From an uncultured Sphingomonadales bacterium (lineage in GTDB: Bacteria; Pseudomonadota; Alphaproteobacteria; Sphingomonadales; Sphingomonadaceae): a stretch of DNA of 9,222 bases. Shown one piece after another: positions 1 to 6,138 of the stretch. Under the pieces are notes generated by a model. It searched no databases and was not told the origin of the DNA. It saw only the letters and a program-made list of their open reading frames with translations. A program made the position numbers and the translations under genes. The stretch lies in NCBI GenBank assembly GCA_903893935.1, contig CAITOD010000650.1, positions 1 to 9,222 of the forward strand, written 5' to 3'. Position 1 is the first letter of the stretch, and every line of letters starts with the position of its first letter.

Positions 1-201
1 GCTGCGCAGGAAGCCGAACCCGTCGGACAGCACTTCGATCGTGCCGATGCCGAGGATTTCCTCACCGTCTTCGGCCATCTCCTTGAGAATGGCGAACATC
101 AGGTCCTGGCGGCGCATTGTGCTGGCGCCTTCGACGCCGAGTTCCTCGGCCATCGCGACTAGCGCGGCAGGCGGGGTTTTCTTCAATTCTTTCAAATGCA
201 T
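1..201 (-). CDS. rho: Transcription termination factor Rho, N-terminal part (cut by window edge)
   Basis: Rho is the hexameric RNA helicase that loads on unstructured C-rich RNA and ends transcription. Only the first 67 codons lie here; the gene continues past the left edge. The translation opens MHLKELKKTPPAALVAMAEE and has the Rho N-terminal helical domain (about residues 1-45, with the LGVEGASTMRRQDLMFAILK stretch), then the start of the cold-shock-like RNA-binding domain (IGTIEVLSDGFGFLRS), where Rho proteins have a conserved G(Y/F)GFLR motif. The ATG at 199-201 gives the usual Rho N-terminus; only a weak GGAAA precedes it. It is the last gene of the minus-strand hemE-hemJ-rho group, a common alphaproteobacterial order. 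A 159-bp leader region separates it from hemJ, so it may also have its own promoter. The identification is secure; the unseen ATPase part cannot be judged. Confidence 0.95.
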   Translation of the reverse strand, partial: MHLKELKKTPPAALVAMAEELGVEGASTMRRQDLMFAILKEMAEDGEEILGIGTIEVLSDGFGFLRS

Positions 202-310
202 GGCAGTTTCCAGCAAGGGAGTGAGCCGGCCGGACGGTCATAGGGCTTGGGGAAAGCGGACCATATGCGACCTCTGCAGGCCGCGACGGAAAAATCCGGG
301 TAGCCCGATC

Positions 311-339
311 GCTCTATCGGCGCGCACCTGCGGCGTCAA
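311..339 (-). promoter_or_regulatory. Candidate sigma-70 promoter for rho
   Basis: On the minus strand there is TTGACG (334-339), a 17-bp spacer and TAGAGC (311-316). The -35 matches the consensus at five of six positions, the -10 at only three. It would give rho its own transcript with a leader of about 100 nt. The evidence is pattern only; read-through from hemJ is equally possible. Confidence 0.3.
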
Positions 340-360
340 TCGACGACGATCGCCGGTTGT

Positions 361-810
361 TCAAAACGGCTTCAAAATCACCAGAATAACGATAATCGCG
401 GTGGCAATTCCGGGCACTTCGTTGAGCAACCGCAGCCGCTTGCCCGACAGCTTGCGCCGCCCGGCCGCCAGATGCCGCGCATAATCGGCAAGCCATACGT
501 GATAGGCGCTGAGCACCATGACGGCAGCGAGCTTTGCATGCAGCCAGCCTTGGGTGAACCACCCGCCGCTCACCGCCAGCGTGAGGCCGAGGACCCAGAC
601 CAGCACCAGCGAAGGCCACAGGATAATCCGCAGCAGCCGCGCCTCGCGCTCGATCCACAGCGCGTTTTCGGGCGAACCTTCGGGCGCTTCCTGATGATAG
701 ACAAAAAACCGCGGCAGCATGAACAGCCCGGCCATCCAGAACACCACGAAGATGACATGAGCGGCCTTGAGCCAGAGATAGAGCATGGCAAGCACCTGTA
801 ACATGAGCAT
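361..810 (-). CDS. hemJ: HemJ-type protoporphyrinogen IX oxidase (UPF0093 membrane protein)
   Basis: HemJ oxidises protoporphyrinogen IX to protoporphyrin IX, the step before ferrochelatase, and is an integral inner-membrane protein thought to carry heme b. The 149-residue product has about four hydrophobic segments (near residues 8-33, 60-83, 90-108 and 133-147). It keeps the family landmarks: His18 in KAAHVIFVVFWMAGLF, the LPRFFVYH block (Arg34, His39), Lys93 in WLHAKL, the LNEVP motif (129-133) and the terminal KPF. Length matches the usual alphaproteobacterial HemJ. The start is uncertain: TTG at 811-813, ATG at 808-810, ATG at 802-804 and ATG at 784-786 are in frame and none has a good ribosome-binding site. 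I chose the ATG at 808-810 because alphaproteobacterial homologues have about ten residues before the first membrane helix. It lies downstream of hemE and upstream of rho, so it is probably co-transcribed with both. Confidence 0.9.
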   Translation of the reverse strand: MLMLQVLAMLYLWLKAAHVIFVVFWMAGLFMLPRFFVYHQEAPEGSPENALWIEREARLLRIILWPSLVLVWVLGLTLAVSGGWFTQGWLHAKLAAVMVLSAYHVWLADYARHLAAGRRKLSGKRLRLLNEVPGIATAIIVILVILKPF

Positions 811-876
811 CAAGATAGTCTGTCGCTCGCGCTGCCGGAAGGGGTCCCCTTTGGCAACCGCGATTGATGAATGTGC

Positions 877-1050
877 CTACACCGGCCGGGGTCTGCGCTT
901 GCCCTTGAGCCGGCTGGTCAGATGATATCGGCCACACCGATCGCAGCGATAGGGGCGGACCGCGAAGTCATGCCGGGCAGCAACCGCCTGGGCCTGGGCC
1001 TGATCGGCAAAGCCCGTTTTCGCCTGACAGATCCGCAGCCGCGTCCGCAT
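877..1050 (-). CDS. Small CxxC zinc-ribbon-like protein of unknown function
   Basis: A 57-residue basic protein starting at the ATG at 1048-1050, only 7 nt after the hemE stop codon, which suggests translational coupling. It carries Cys8, then a C-terminal block YRCDRCGRYHLTSRLKGKRR with Cys36, Cys39 and His43. Together these could bind one zinc ion (C...CxxCxxxH), although no metal binding is proven. The middle (FADQAQAQAVAARHDFAVRP) looks like a short helix. The reading frame continues upstream inside hemE, but the overlapping part has arginine/cysteine-rich shadow composition, so the ATG after the hemE stop is the better start. From memory, similar short ORFs with a CxxCxxxHLTSR-type tail occur in sphingomonads; I know no function for them. 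The position inside the heme cluster is suggestive only. It could also act as a nucleic-acid-binding ribbon. Confidence 0.7.
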   Translation of the reverse strand: MRTRLRICQAKTGFADQAQAQAVAARHDFAVRPYRCDRCGRYHLTSRLKGKRRPRPV

Positions 1051-1057
1051 CCGCGCT

Positions 1058-2107
1058 TCAATCCCGGCTTGGCCGCCATTCGCGCACCACGGCGAGGAGT
1101 CGCTCGACGTGGTCGATCGGCGTGAACTGGCCGATGCCGTGGCCGAGATTGAACACATGCGGCCGACCGGCAAAGGCATCGAGCACCGCGCGCGCGCCTG
1201 CATCGAGCGCATCGCCGCCCGCCAGCAGCAGCAATGGATCGAGATTGCCCTGCACCGGCAAGCCTTCGGGCAAAGCGCCCGCCGCCCACACCGGATCGAT
1301 CGTCTCGTCAACGCCGACCGCGGCAACGCCTGTTTCGCGCGCATAGGCGGGCAGTTTTTCTCCCGCACCTTTGGGAAAGCCGATCACCGGCACGCCCGGA
1401 TGCAGTGCGGCGAGCTCCGCCACGATTCGCGCATTGGGCGCAATTACCCAGCGTTCGAATTCGCGCGGCGCCAGACTGCCCGACCACGAATCAAACAACT
1501 GCACGGCTTCGGCGCCCGCCGCGATCTGGCCCGAGAGATATTCGACCGTGACGGCCACGATCGCATCGATGATCGCCTGAAATGCCGCTGGATCGCGATA
1601 GGCGAGCGCGCGCGTCTCGTGCTGGTCCCGACTGCCTTCGCCGGCGACCATGTACGTGGCGACCGTCCAGGGGCTTCCTGCAAAGCCCAGCAGCGTGGTC
1701 GCAGGACCGAGTGCAGCGCGCACGTGCGCCACGGTATCATAAATCACCGCCAGACGTTCGGGGACCGCGTTCAGCGATTCCAGCGCGGCATCAATCAGCC
1801 GGGGCGACAGGTGCGGACCCTCACCTGCCAGGAATTGCAACGTCTGACCCATTGCATGCGGCACGATCAGAATATCGCTGAACAGGATCGCCCCATCGAA
1901 ACCGAACCGGCGAACCGGCTGCAGCGTGATCTCGCAAGCCGCAGTGCTGTCGTAAACCAGTTCTAGAAACCCGCCTTTGTCGGCGCGCAAGGCACGATAT
2001 TCGGGCAGATAACGGCCCGCCTGACGCATCAGCCAAATCGGGCGCTCGGGAAGATTGGAACCGGAAAGCGTCTCAAGCAAAGGGCCAGGCATCGCGCGTG
2101 CGTCCAT
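1058..2107 (-). CDS. hemE: Uroporphyrinogen decarboxylase
   Basis: HemE removes the four acetate carboxyls of uroporphyrinogen III to give coproporphyrinogen III in cytosolic heme synthesis. The 349-residue product has the usual length and all main family features. Signature 1 is PIWLMRQAGRYLPEYR (23-38, with Arg28 and Arg32). The substrate-binding aspartate is Asp78 in ILFSDILIVP. Next come Tyr152 in GSPWTVATYMVAG and Ser207 in LFDSWSGSLAP, and the late histidine is His323 in FNLGHGIGQFTP. By position these match the Arg, Asp, Tyr, Ser and His active-site set of the human enzyme. The start is the ATG at 2105-2107; no Shine-Dalgarno sequence is visible because the upstream bases are the AT-rich block. 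It leads the leftward hemE / zinc-ribbon ORF / hemJ / rho group and diverges from the PPDK regulator gene across the candidate origin. Confidence 0.97.
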   Translation of the reverse strand: MDARAMPGPLLETLSGSNLPERPIWLMRQAGRYLPEYRALRADKGGFLELVYDSTAACEITLQPVRRFGFDGAILFSDILIVPHAMGQTLQFLAGEGPHLSPRLIDAALESLNAVPERLAVIYDTVAHVRAALGPATTLLGFAGSPWTVATYMVAGEGSRDQHETRALAYRDPAAFQAIIDAIVAVTVEYLSGQIAAGAEAVQLFDSWSGSLAPREFERWVIAPNARIVAELAALHPGVPVIGFPKGAGEKLPAYARETGVAAVGVDETIDPVWAAGALPEGLPVQGNLDPLLLLAGGDALDAGARAVLDAFAGRPHVFNLGHGIGQFTPIDHVERLLAVVREWRPSRD

Positions 2108-2140
2108 TCAAAATCTAAAAAAAGATTAAATGTATATATG
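2108..2140. other. AT-rich block, possible DNA unwinding element and hemE promoter zone
   Basis: By my count 28 of 33 bases are A or T, including an A7 run (2117-2123) and TATATAT (2133-2139). A small inverted repeat AATCT (2112-2116) / AGATT (2123-2127) sits inside it. Such a block next to a DnaA box is typical of an unwinding element. The same bases must also hold the hemE promoter region; several TATA-like hexamers are present but no clear -35 partner was found. Confidence 0.5.
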
Positions 2141-2161
2141 GATGTAGGAGTCTGATGGGGC

Positions 2162-2170
2162 TGTGGATAG
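2162..2170 (-). other. Near-consensus DnaA box
   Basis: The minus strand reads CTATCCACA, one mismatch (first base) from the E. coli consensus TTATCCACA. It is the best box in the region and lies about 20 bp from the AT-rich block, the arrangement expected of an origin-proximal box. Confidence 0.5.
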
Positions 2171-2264
2171 CGGGGACGGCGGGGTTCTGCCCCAATTGCT
2201 CCACCAAGCCCACAAAAAAGTCACTTTTGCGACTCCTGCCAATTGTGCGGCCAAGCGAAACTTG

Positions 2265-2312
2265 TGCCCACTGTCCACAGCGTGTGGGCAAGTGTGCGCC
2301 GGCTGTGGTGAA
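2265..2312. other. Cluster of degenerate DnaA-box-like sites
   Basis: Three sequences, each two mismatches from TTATCCACA, lie within 48 bp: CTGTCCACA (2271-2279, plus), TTGCCCACA (2283-2291, minus) and TTCACCACA (2304-2312, minus). The first is flanked by inverted 7-bp arms TGCCCAC (2265-2271) and GTGGGCA (2284-2290). Each would be weak alone; the clustering in this intergenic region is what makes them worth noting. Confidence 0.35.
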
Positions 2313-2394
2313 AATGTCCCGGGCGGGGCCGGTCATGGGGACCAATCGCAAGCGCGTGCTTGTCGACGCAATGATCCCGTGGTTTATCCTTGCG

Positions 2395-2403
2395 CTGTCC
2401 ACA
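2395..2403 (+). other. DnaA-box-like site next to the PPDK-regulator gene
   Basis: CTGTCCACA is two mismatches from the consensus and identical to the site at 2271-2279; the shared word extends to 11 bases (CTGTCCACAGC). A partial match, TTATCC, lies just upstream at 2384-2389. It is 33 bp from the downstream start codon, so it could also affect that gene's promoter. Confidence 0.35.
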
Positions 2404-2435
2404 GCTCCATCCCGCGGCACGATCGCAAAGGCCCC

Positions 2436-3323
2436 ATGCAGCGTCTTCACCTTCATCTCCTGTCGGATTCCACCGGCGAGACGCTCGACATGATCGCCAA
2501 GGCGGCGCTGGCGCAATTCGAAAACGCCGATGTCGTGCGCCATTTCTGGCCGATGGTGCGTTCGCAGCAACATCTTGACCGGATTATGGGCGAAATCGCC
2601 GCCAATCCGGGCCTCGTCCTGTTCACGCTGGTCAGCCCCGAAATCCGCGAAAGGCTCGAAGCGCGGTGCAGCGCGCTGTCGTTGCGCAGCATTTCCGCGC
2701 TCGACACGGTAACCGACGCGCTTGCGTCGTCGCTCGGCCAGACCGCCAAGGGCCGTCCCGGGCGCCAGCACATGATGGATGATGCCTATTTTCACCGCGT
2801 CGATGCGATCCAGTTCACCATCGCGCACGATGACGGCATCGGCAGCGAGAACTGGGAACAGGCCGATATCATTCTTGCCGGGGTGTCACGCAGCTCCAAG
2901 ACCCCGACTTCGATCTATCTCGCCAACCGCGGCTATCGCGTGGCCAATATTCCGATCGTGGTCGAAAGTCCGCCGCCGCCGTCGCTGTTTGCGGTGCGCC
3001 GCCCGATGATTGTCGGGCTGACGACGAGCCCCGAACGCCTGATCCAGGTGCGGCGCAACCGGCTGCTTTCGCTCAACCAGGCCCCCGAGACGAGCTATGT
3101 CGACGGCGACCATGTCGCGCGCGAAGTCCAGTTTGCGCGGCGCATGTTTGCCGACAACGGCTGGCCGGTGATCGATGTCAGCCGCCGCTCGATCGAGGAA
3201 ACCGCCGCTGCGGTGATCAACCTCTACAACGAACGCCATAATGTCCGCGCCGCCAATGGCATGGATATCGCGCGCGACAGCGAAACCTGGAAAGACAGCG
3301 GCTGGAAAGGGTCTGCGCAATGA
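2436..3323 (+). CDS. Pyruvate, phosphate dikinase regulatory protein (bifunctional Ser/Thr kinase/phosphorylase, DUF299; RP001-type)
   Basis: Members of this family reversibly phosphorylate a threonine on pyruvate,phosphate dikinase or PEP synthase, using ADP as donor and phosphate for reversal, and so switch PEP formation from pyruvate. The 295-residue product opens [16 protein letters not shown], with the family's SDSTGET motif at 10-16, and has the P-loop-like GVSRSSKTP at 149-157 followed by [18 protein letters not shown]. These are the hallmarks of the family and the length is normal. The frame is open 91 codons further upstream, but that part is unlike the family and would cross the candidate origin, so I use the ATG at 2436 (AAAGG at 2427-2431). 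The stop overlaps the maf start by 4 nt. The target kinase gene is not in the window. I give no symbol because ppsR also names an unrelated photosynthesis repressor. Confidence 0.93.
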   Translation: MQRLHLHLLSDSTGETLDMIAKAALAQFENADVVRHFWPMVRSQQHLDRIMGEIAANPGLVLFTLVSPEIRERLEARCSALSLRSISALDTVTDALASSLGQTAKGRPGRQHMMDDAYFHRVDAIQFTIAHDDGIGSENWEQADIILAGVSRSSKTPTSIYLANRGYRVANIPIVVESPPPPSLFAVRRPMIVGLTTSPERLIQVRRNRLLSLNQAPETSYVDGDHVAREVQFARRMFADNGWPVIDVSRRSIEETAAAVINLYNERHNVRAANGMDIARDSETWKDSGWKGSAQ

Positions 3324-3904
3324 TCGTGCTCGCTTCGCAAAGCGCCTCGCGCAAGGCCATGCTCGAAGCGGCCGGCGTGGCTTTCGAAACGCGCGCGGCC
3401 ACGGTCGATGAAAGCGAATTGAAACGCGAGCTGCTGGGCGTTCCCGGCGCCGAAGTCGCTGCGATCCTTGCCGAAGCCAAAGCGCTCAGCGTCTCGCTGT
3501 CGTTGCCCGGCCGGCTGGTGCTGGGCGGGGATTCGCTGGTGGAAGTCGCCGGGCGCCAGTTCGGCAAGCCGGTCAGCCGCGCCAATGCTGCCGAACATCT
3601 GGCGTTTTTTTCGGGCCAGACCATGGCGCTGTCTTCGGCGGCGGTGCTGGCGCGTGACGGCGCGGTCGTGTGGCGTCATGTCGAAACCGCGCGGCTCAAA
3701 GTCCGGACGCTTTCCCCCGGGTTTATCGACAGCTATCTCGACAGCGAATGGCCGGCGGTGGCGGGCTGCGTGGGGGTGTTCCGCATCGAAGCGCGCGGGG
3801 TGCAACTGTTCGAAGCGATCGACGGCAGCCATTTTACCGTGCTGGGCATGCCGCTGCTGGCGGTGCTGGCGGCCCTGCGCAAGTTCGGTGAAGTGGCCGC
3901 ATGA
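3320..3904 (+). CDS. maf: Maf-family nucleoside triphosphate pyrophosphatase
   Basis: Maf proteins hydrolyse non-canonical or pyrimidine nucleoside triphosphates to the monophosphate and pyrophosphate and are thought to clean the nucleotide pool. The 194-residue product has the N-terminal [19 protein letters not shown] loop (Ser7, Arg11), a VDES motif (29-32), the [10 protein letters not shown] strand with the likely catalytic Asp71, FGKP (81-84) and the C-terminal [15 protein letters not shown]. Deviations from typical Maf are GGDS instead of GADT and [10 protein letters not shown] (148-157) instead of the usual AGgYaiQ, which lacks the expected glutamine. Substrate class (dTTP/UTP against m7GTP type) therefore cannot be assigned from sight. 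A T7 run lies inside the gene near 3605-3611. It overlaps the upstream and downstream genes by 4 nt each (ATGA), so tight co-translation is likely. Confidence 0.87.
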   Translation: MIVLASQSASRKAMLEAAGVAFETRAATVDESELKRELLGVPGAEVAAILAEAKALSVSLSLPGRLVLGGDSLVEVAGRQFGKPVSRANAAEHLAFFSGQTMALSSAAVLARDGAVVWRHVETARLKVRTLSPGFIDSYLDSEWPAVAGCVGVFRIEARGVQLFEAIDGSHFTVLGMPLLAVLAALRKFGEVAA

Positions 3905-4758
3905 CCGGGATGTATGCCGAAGTCATCGGCGATCCGATCGTGCAATCGAAGTCGCCCGCAATCCACAGCTTCTGGCTCGAACAGCTCGGGCTCGGCGGTT
4001 CCTACCGCGCGACCTACGTTGCCGCGCCGGATCTTGCCGCATTCCTTGCGGCGCGGCGCGGCGATCACGACTGGCGCGGATGCAACGTCACGATGCCGCA
4101 CAAGCAGGCGGTCATTCCGCTGCTCGACCGGCTCGATCCGCTGGCGGCGAAAGTTGGCGCGGTGAACACGATCGTGCCCGAACACGGCGCACTCGTCGGG
4201 TACAACACCGATGTGCCGGGCTTTCTCGAGCCGCTTGGGCCCCTGCTTGACCAGACGCATCTGTTTCGCATGGCGCGTGTGCTTGGCACCGGTGGCGCGG
4301 CGCGCGCGGTGGTCACCGCGTTGGCCGGCACCGGCGCGGTGATCGTGCTCGCCGGGCGCGATCCGGGCAAGGCGCGCGCGCTGCTCGATGAACTCGATCC
4401 GGGTGGGGAACATCACGCGGCCGATCTGGCCCATTTTGCTGCACTCACCGATTTTGCCTTTGATGACCGTGCCGGCTGTTTCGATCTGGTGGTCAACGCG
4501 ACTTCGCTGGGCATGACCGGACATGCGCCGCTGGCGTTTGACATGAGCCACGCGCCGCCCGGGTCGGTGTTCTATGACATTGTCACCAGCCCGCTCGAGA
4601 CCGCGCTGCTCCGCGACGCGCGCGCGGCCGGGTTTGCCACGATCGATGGTCTGGCCATGCTGATCGGGCAGGCCGATCATGCCTTCCGCCGGTTTTTCGG
4701 CGCGCAACCGCCGCGCGGGCCGGCCGATCTTGCCCTGCGCCAGCGGCTTGGCGCATGA
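3901..4758 (+). CDS. aroE: Shikimate 5-dehydrogenase
   Basis: AroE reduces 3-dehydroshikimate to shikimate with NADPH in the pathway to chorismate and aromatic amino acids. The 285-residue protein shows the full set of motifs. The shikimate-binding site is SKSPAIHS (16-23), and GCNVTMPHK (60-68) holds the catalytic Lys68. GAVNTIV (86-92) follows, and GYNTD (100-104) holds the catalytic Asp104. The cofactor loop is [10 protein letters not shown] (129-138), then NATSLGM (199-205), and near the C-terminus [14 protein letters not shown] (249-262). Length is typical. The ATG at 3901 overlaps the maf stop as ATGA; a second in-frame ATG at 3910 (MYAEVIGDP) would also give a normal N-terminus. It ends in another ATGA overlap with coaE. 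No key residue is missing, so it is probably an active enzyme. Confidence 0.97.
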   Translation: MTGMYAEVIGDPIVQSKSPAIHSFWLEQLGLGGSYRATYVAAPDLAAFLAARRGDHDWRGCNVTMPHKQAVIPLLDRLDPLAAKVGAVNTIVPEHGALVGYNTDVPGFLEPLGPLLDQTHLFRMARVLGTGGAARAVVTALAGTGAVIVLAGRDPGKARALLDELDPGGEHHAADLAHFAALTDFAFDDRAGCFDLVVNATSLGMTGHAPLAFDMSHAPPGSVFYDIVTSPLETALLRDARAAGFATIDGLAMLIGQADHAFRRFFGAQPPRGPADLALRQRLGA

Positions 4759-5357
4759 CGCGGCCGTTCATTCTTGGCCTCACCGGTTCGATCGGCATGG
4801 GCAAATCGGCGGTCGCACAGATGCTGCGCGCGCTTGGCGTGCCGGTGTTCGATGCCGATGCCACCGTGCACCGCTTGCAGGCTGCCGGCAGCCCGCTGCT
4901 GGCGCAGATCGAGGCGGCATTCCCCGGCACTACCGGCGCGGCCGGGCTCGATCGGCAGGCGCTCGGCGCGCAAGTTTTCGGCGATCCCGCCGCACTCGCC
5001 CGGCTGGAGGCCATCATGCATCCGGCGGTCGCAGCAGCCCGCCAGGCCTTTCTGATCGAACATGGCGGCGAACCGCTGATCGTGTTCGATATCCCGCTGC
5101 TGTATGAAAAAGGACATGCGGCGGGTCTGGATGCGGTGGCTGTGGTGTCGGCGCCGGCAGAAATGCAGCGTACGCGCGTGCTGGCGCGGCCCGGGATGAC
5201 CGAAGCCAAGTTCGCGCAGATCCTCGCGCTGCAAGTGCCCGATGCGGAGAAACGCGCGCGCGCCGATCACGTGATCGATACCGGGGTTACGCTGGCCGAG
5301 ACTGAAAGTGCGGTTGCGGCGCTGGTCGCAGCATTGCGCCAGCGACACGCCACCTGA
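4755..5357 (+). CDS. coaE: Dephospho-CoA kinase
   Basis: CoaE phosphorylates the 3'-hydroxyl of dephospho-CoA with ATP, the last step of coenzyme A synthesis. The 200-residue protein begins [18 protein letters not shown], in which residues 8-18 form the Walker A P-loop with Lys17. FDADATVHRL (32-41) carries the Asp33/Asp35 pair at the substrate site, HP follows at 89-90, and DIPLLYE (112-118) is the family's conserved mid-protein motif. The C-terminal part has ARADHVIDTG (168-177), typical of the family's last conserved block. Length is normal. It is the last of four genes linked by 4-nt overlaps. The stop at 5355-5357 is followed by an 88-bp spacer with a tandem repeat before dnaQ, so dnaQ may not be translationally coupled. 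Confidence 0.97.
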   Translation: MTRPFILGLTGSIGMGKSAVAQMLRALGVPVFDADATVHRLQAAGSPLLAQIEAAFPGTTGAAGLDRQALGAQVFGDPAALARLEAIMHPAVAAARQAFLIEHGGEPLIVFDIPLLYEKGHAAGLDAVAVVSAPAEMQRTRVLARPGMTEAKFAQILALQVPDAEKRARADHVIDTGVTLAETESAVAALVAALRQRHAT

Positions 5358-5367
5358 CTCTGGCCCA

Positions 5368-5412
5368 TTCACACGGGGCCTGTTCACACGGGGCCTATTC
5401 ACACAGGGCTTG
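5368..5412. repeat. Three 15-bp tandem repeats between coaE and dnaQ
   Basis: Three adjoining 15-mers follow the unit TTCACACGGGGCCTR: 5368-5382 (TTCACACGGGGCCTG), 5383-5397 (ending A) and 5398-5412 (TTCACACAGGGCTTG). Units one and two differ only at the last base; the third has three differences from unit one or fewer. The repeats lie 11 bp after the coaE stop and 33 bp before the dnaQ ATG. The copy number could vary by slippage. A role in dnaQ expression is possible but unsupported. Confidence 0.9.
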
Positions 5413-5445
5413 TCAGCGCGCGCGCGCCGGTTCATCGTCACACCA

Positions 5446-6138
5446 ATGCGCGAGATCGTTTTTGATACCGAAACCACCGGGTTCGATCCCAAAGGCGGCC
5501 ACCGTATGGTCGAAATTGGTTGCCTCGAACTGATCAACCGCGTGCCCTCGGGCGCGGTGTTCCATGCCTATTTCGATCCCGAACGCGACATGCCGGCCGA
5601 AGCCGAAGCGGTGCATGGCCTGTCGAGCGCATTCCTGGCCGGCAAGCCCAAATTCGCCGACCACGCGCAGGATCTGCTCGATTTTCTGGGCGAGGCGCCG
5701 CTGATCGCGCACAATGCGGCGTTCGATTTCGGCTTTCTCAACGCCGAACTTGCCGCTTGCGGCTTCGATGCGGTGTCGCTCGATCGCATGATCGACACGA
5801 TCGCGATCGCGCGGCGCAAACATCCCGGCGCCAAGCTCAGCCTCGATGCGCTGTGCACCCGCTATGGCATCGATCGCAGCCACCGCACCAAGCACGGCGC
5901 GCTGCTCGATGCCGAATTGCTCGCGCAATTGTATGTCGAACTGACCGGCGGGCGGCAAATCGGCCTTGAGCTGGCGAGCGAGGCGGCCGGATCGCCCGGG
6001 ACGCCCGATCAGCCAGTCGCAACAGCAACCGATCGTCCCGTGCGCCCCCCCCGGCCGCACCGGGCCAGCGATGCGGAACTGGCTCGCCATGCCGAATTTA
6101 TGGCGGGATTTGGAGATCCCCTCTGGACGCGCGCGTAA
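5446..6138 (+). CDS. dnaQ: DNA polymerase III epsilon subunit (3'-5' proofreading exonuclease)
   Basis: Epsilon removes misincorporated bases as part of the Pol III core with alpha and theta. The 230-residue product has the DEDDh exonuclease motifs: Exo I DTETTGFD with Asp7 and Glu9, Exo II in IAHNAAFDFGFL with Asp94, and Exo III in TKHGALLDAELLA with His150 and Asp155. After the catalytic domain comes QIGLEL (171-176), a plausible beta-clamp-binding motif at the position of QTSMAF in E. coli epsilon. A Pro/Ala-rich linker (about 180-205) leads to a short C-terminal helix ending GFGDPLW, probably the alpha-binding tail. The linker is encoded across a run of eight C (6045-6052). The frame is open 46 codons further upstream, through the tandem repeats, but family proteins start at MREIVFDTET, so I chose the ATG at 5446. 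There is no clear Shine-Dalgarno sequence. Confidence 0.95.
   Translation: MREIVFDTETTGFDPKGGHRMVEIGCLELINRVPSGAVFHAYFDPERDMPAEAEAVHGLSSAFLAGKPKFADHAQDLLDFLGEAPLIAHNAAFDFGFLNAELAACGFDAVSLDRMIDTIAIARRKHPGAKLSLDALCTRYGIDRSHRTKHGALLDAELLAQLYVELTGGRQIGLELASEAAGSPGTPDQPVATATDRPVRPPRPHRASDAELARHAEFMAGFGDPLWTRA

Larger units (their letters stand above)
2108..2435. other. Candidate chromosomal replication origin (hemE / PPDK-regulator intergenic region)
   Basis: This 328-bp stretch holds no convincing gene. At the hemE end it starts with a strongly AT-rich block in an otherwise GC-rich window. It then carries a nearly consensus DnaA box (2162-2170, minus strand CTATCCACA) and weaker box-like sequences at 2271-2279, 2283-2291, 2304-2312 and 2395-2403. 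In Caulobacter crescentus the characterised origin lies between hemE and RP001, and the plus-strand neighbour here is an RP001-type (DUF299) gene. The genes on both sides run away from the region. No CtrA site pair (TTAA-N7-TTAA) is present; only one TTAA (2126-2129) was seen. The function is inferred from synteny plus motifs, not shown. Confidence 0.6.

Noticed and set aside
1051..1368. Longer version of the zinc-ribbon protein beginning inside hemE
   Set aside because: The extra 106 residues are an out-of-frame shadow of hemE with atypical composition; an ATG occurs 7 nt after the hemE stop.
1109..1966. Long plus-strand open frame antisense to hemE
   Set aside because: Composition is Arg/His/Gln-rich, as expected for the antisense of a GC-rich gene; hemE on the other strand is fully supported by motifs.
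2126..2129. CtrA binding site in the candidate origin, as in Caulobacter
   Set aside because: Only one TTAA is present; no second half-site at the required 7-bp spacing.
2163..2435. In-frame extension of the PPDK regulatory protein by 91 residues upstream
   Set aside because: The extension does not resemble the family N-terminus, is Cys/Arg-rich, and runs through the DnaA-box region; [16 protein letters not shown] is the normal start.
3733..4707. Minus-strand open frame of 324 residues antisense to maf and aroE
   Set aside because: It is the shadow of aroE, whose motifs are intact; no family resemblance on the antisense strand.
5368..5412. CRISPR-like repeat
   Set aside because: The three units are directly adjoining without spacers and only 15 bp long.
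5308..5445. In-frame extension of DnaQ by 46 residues overlapping the end of coaE
   Set aside because: It would overlap the coaE reading frame and translate the tandem repeats; DnaQ proteins begin at the MREIVFDTET equivalent.
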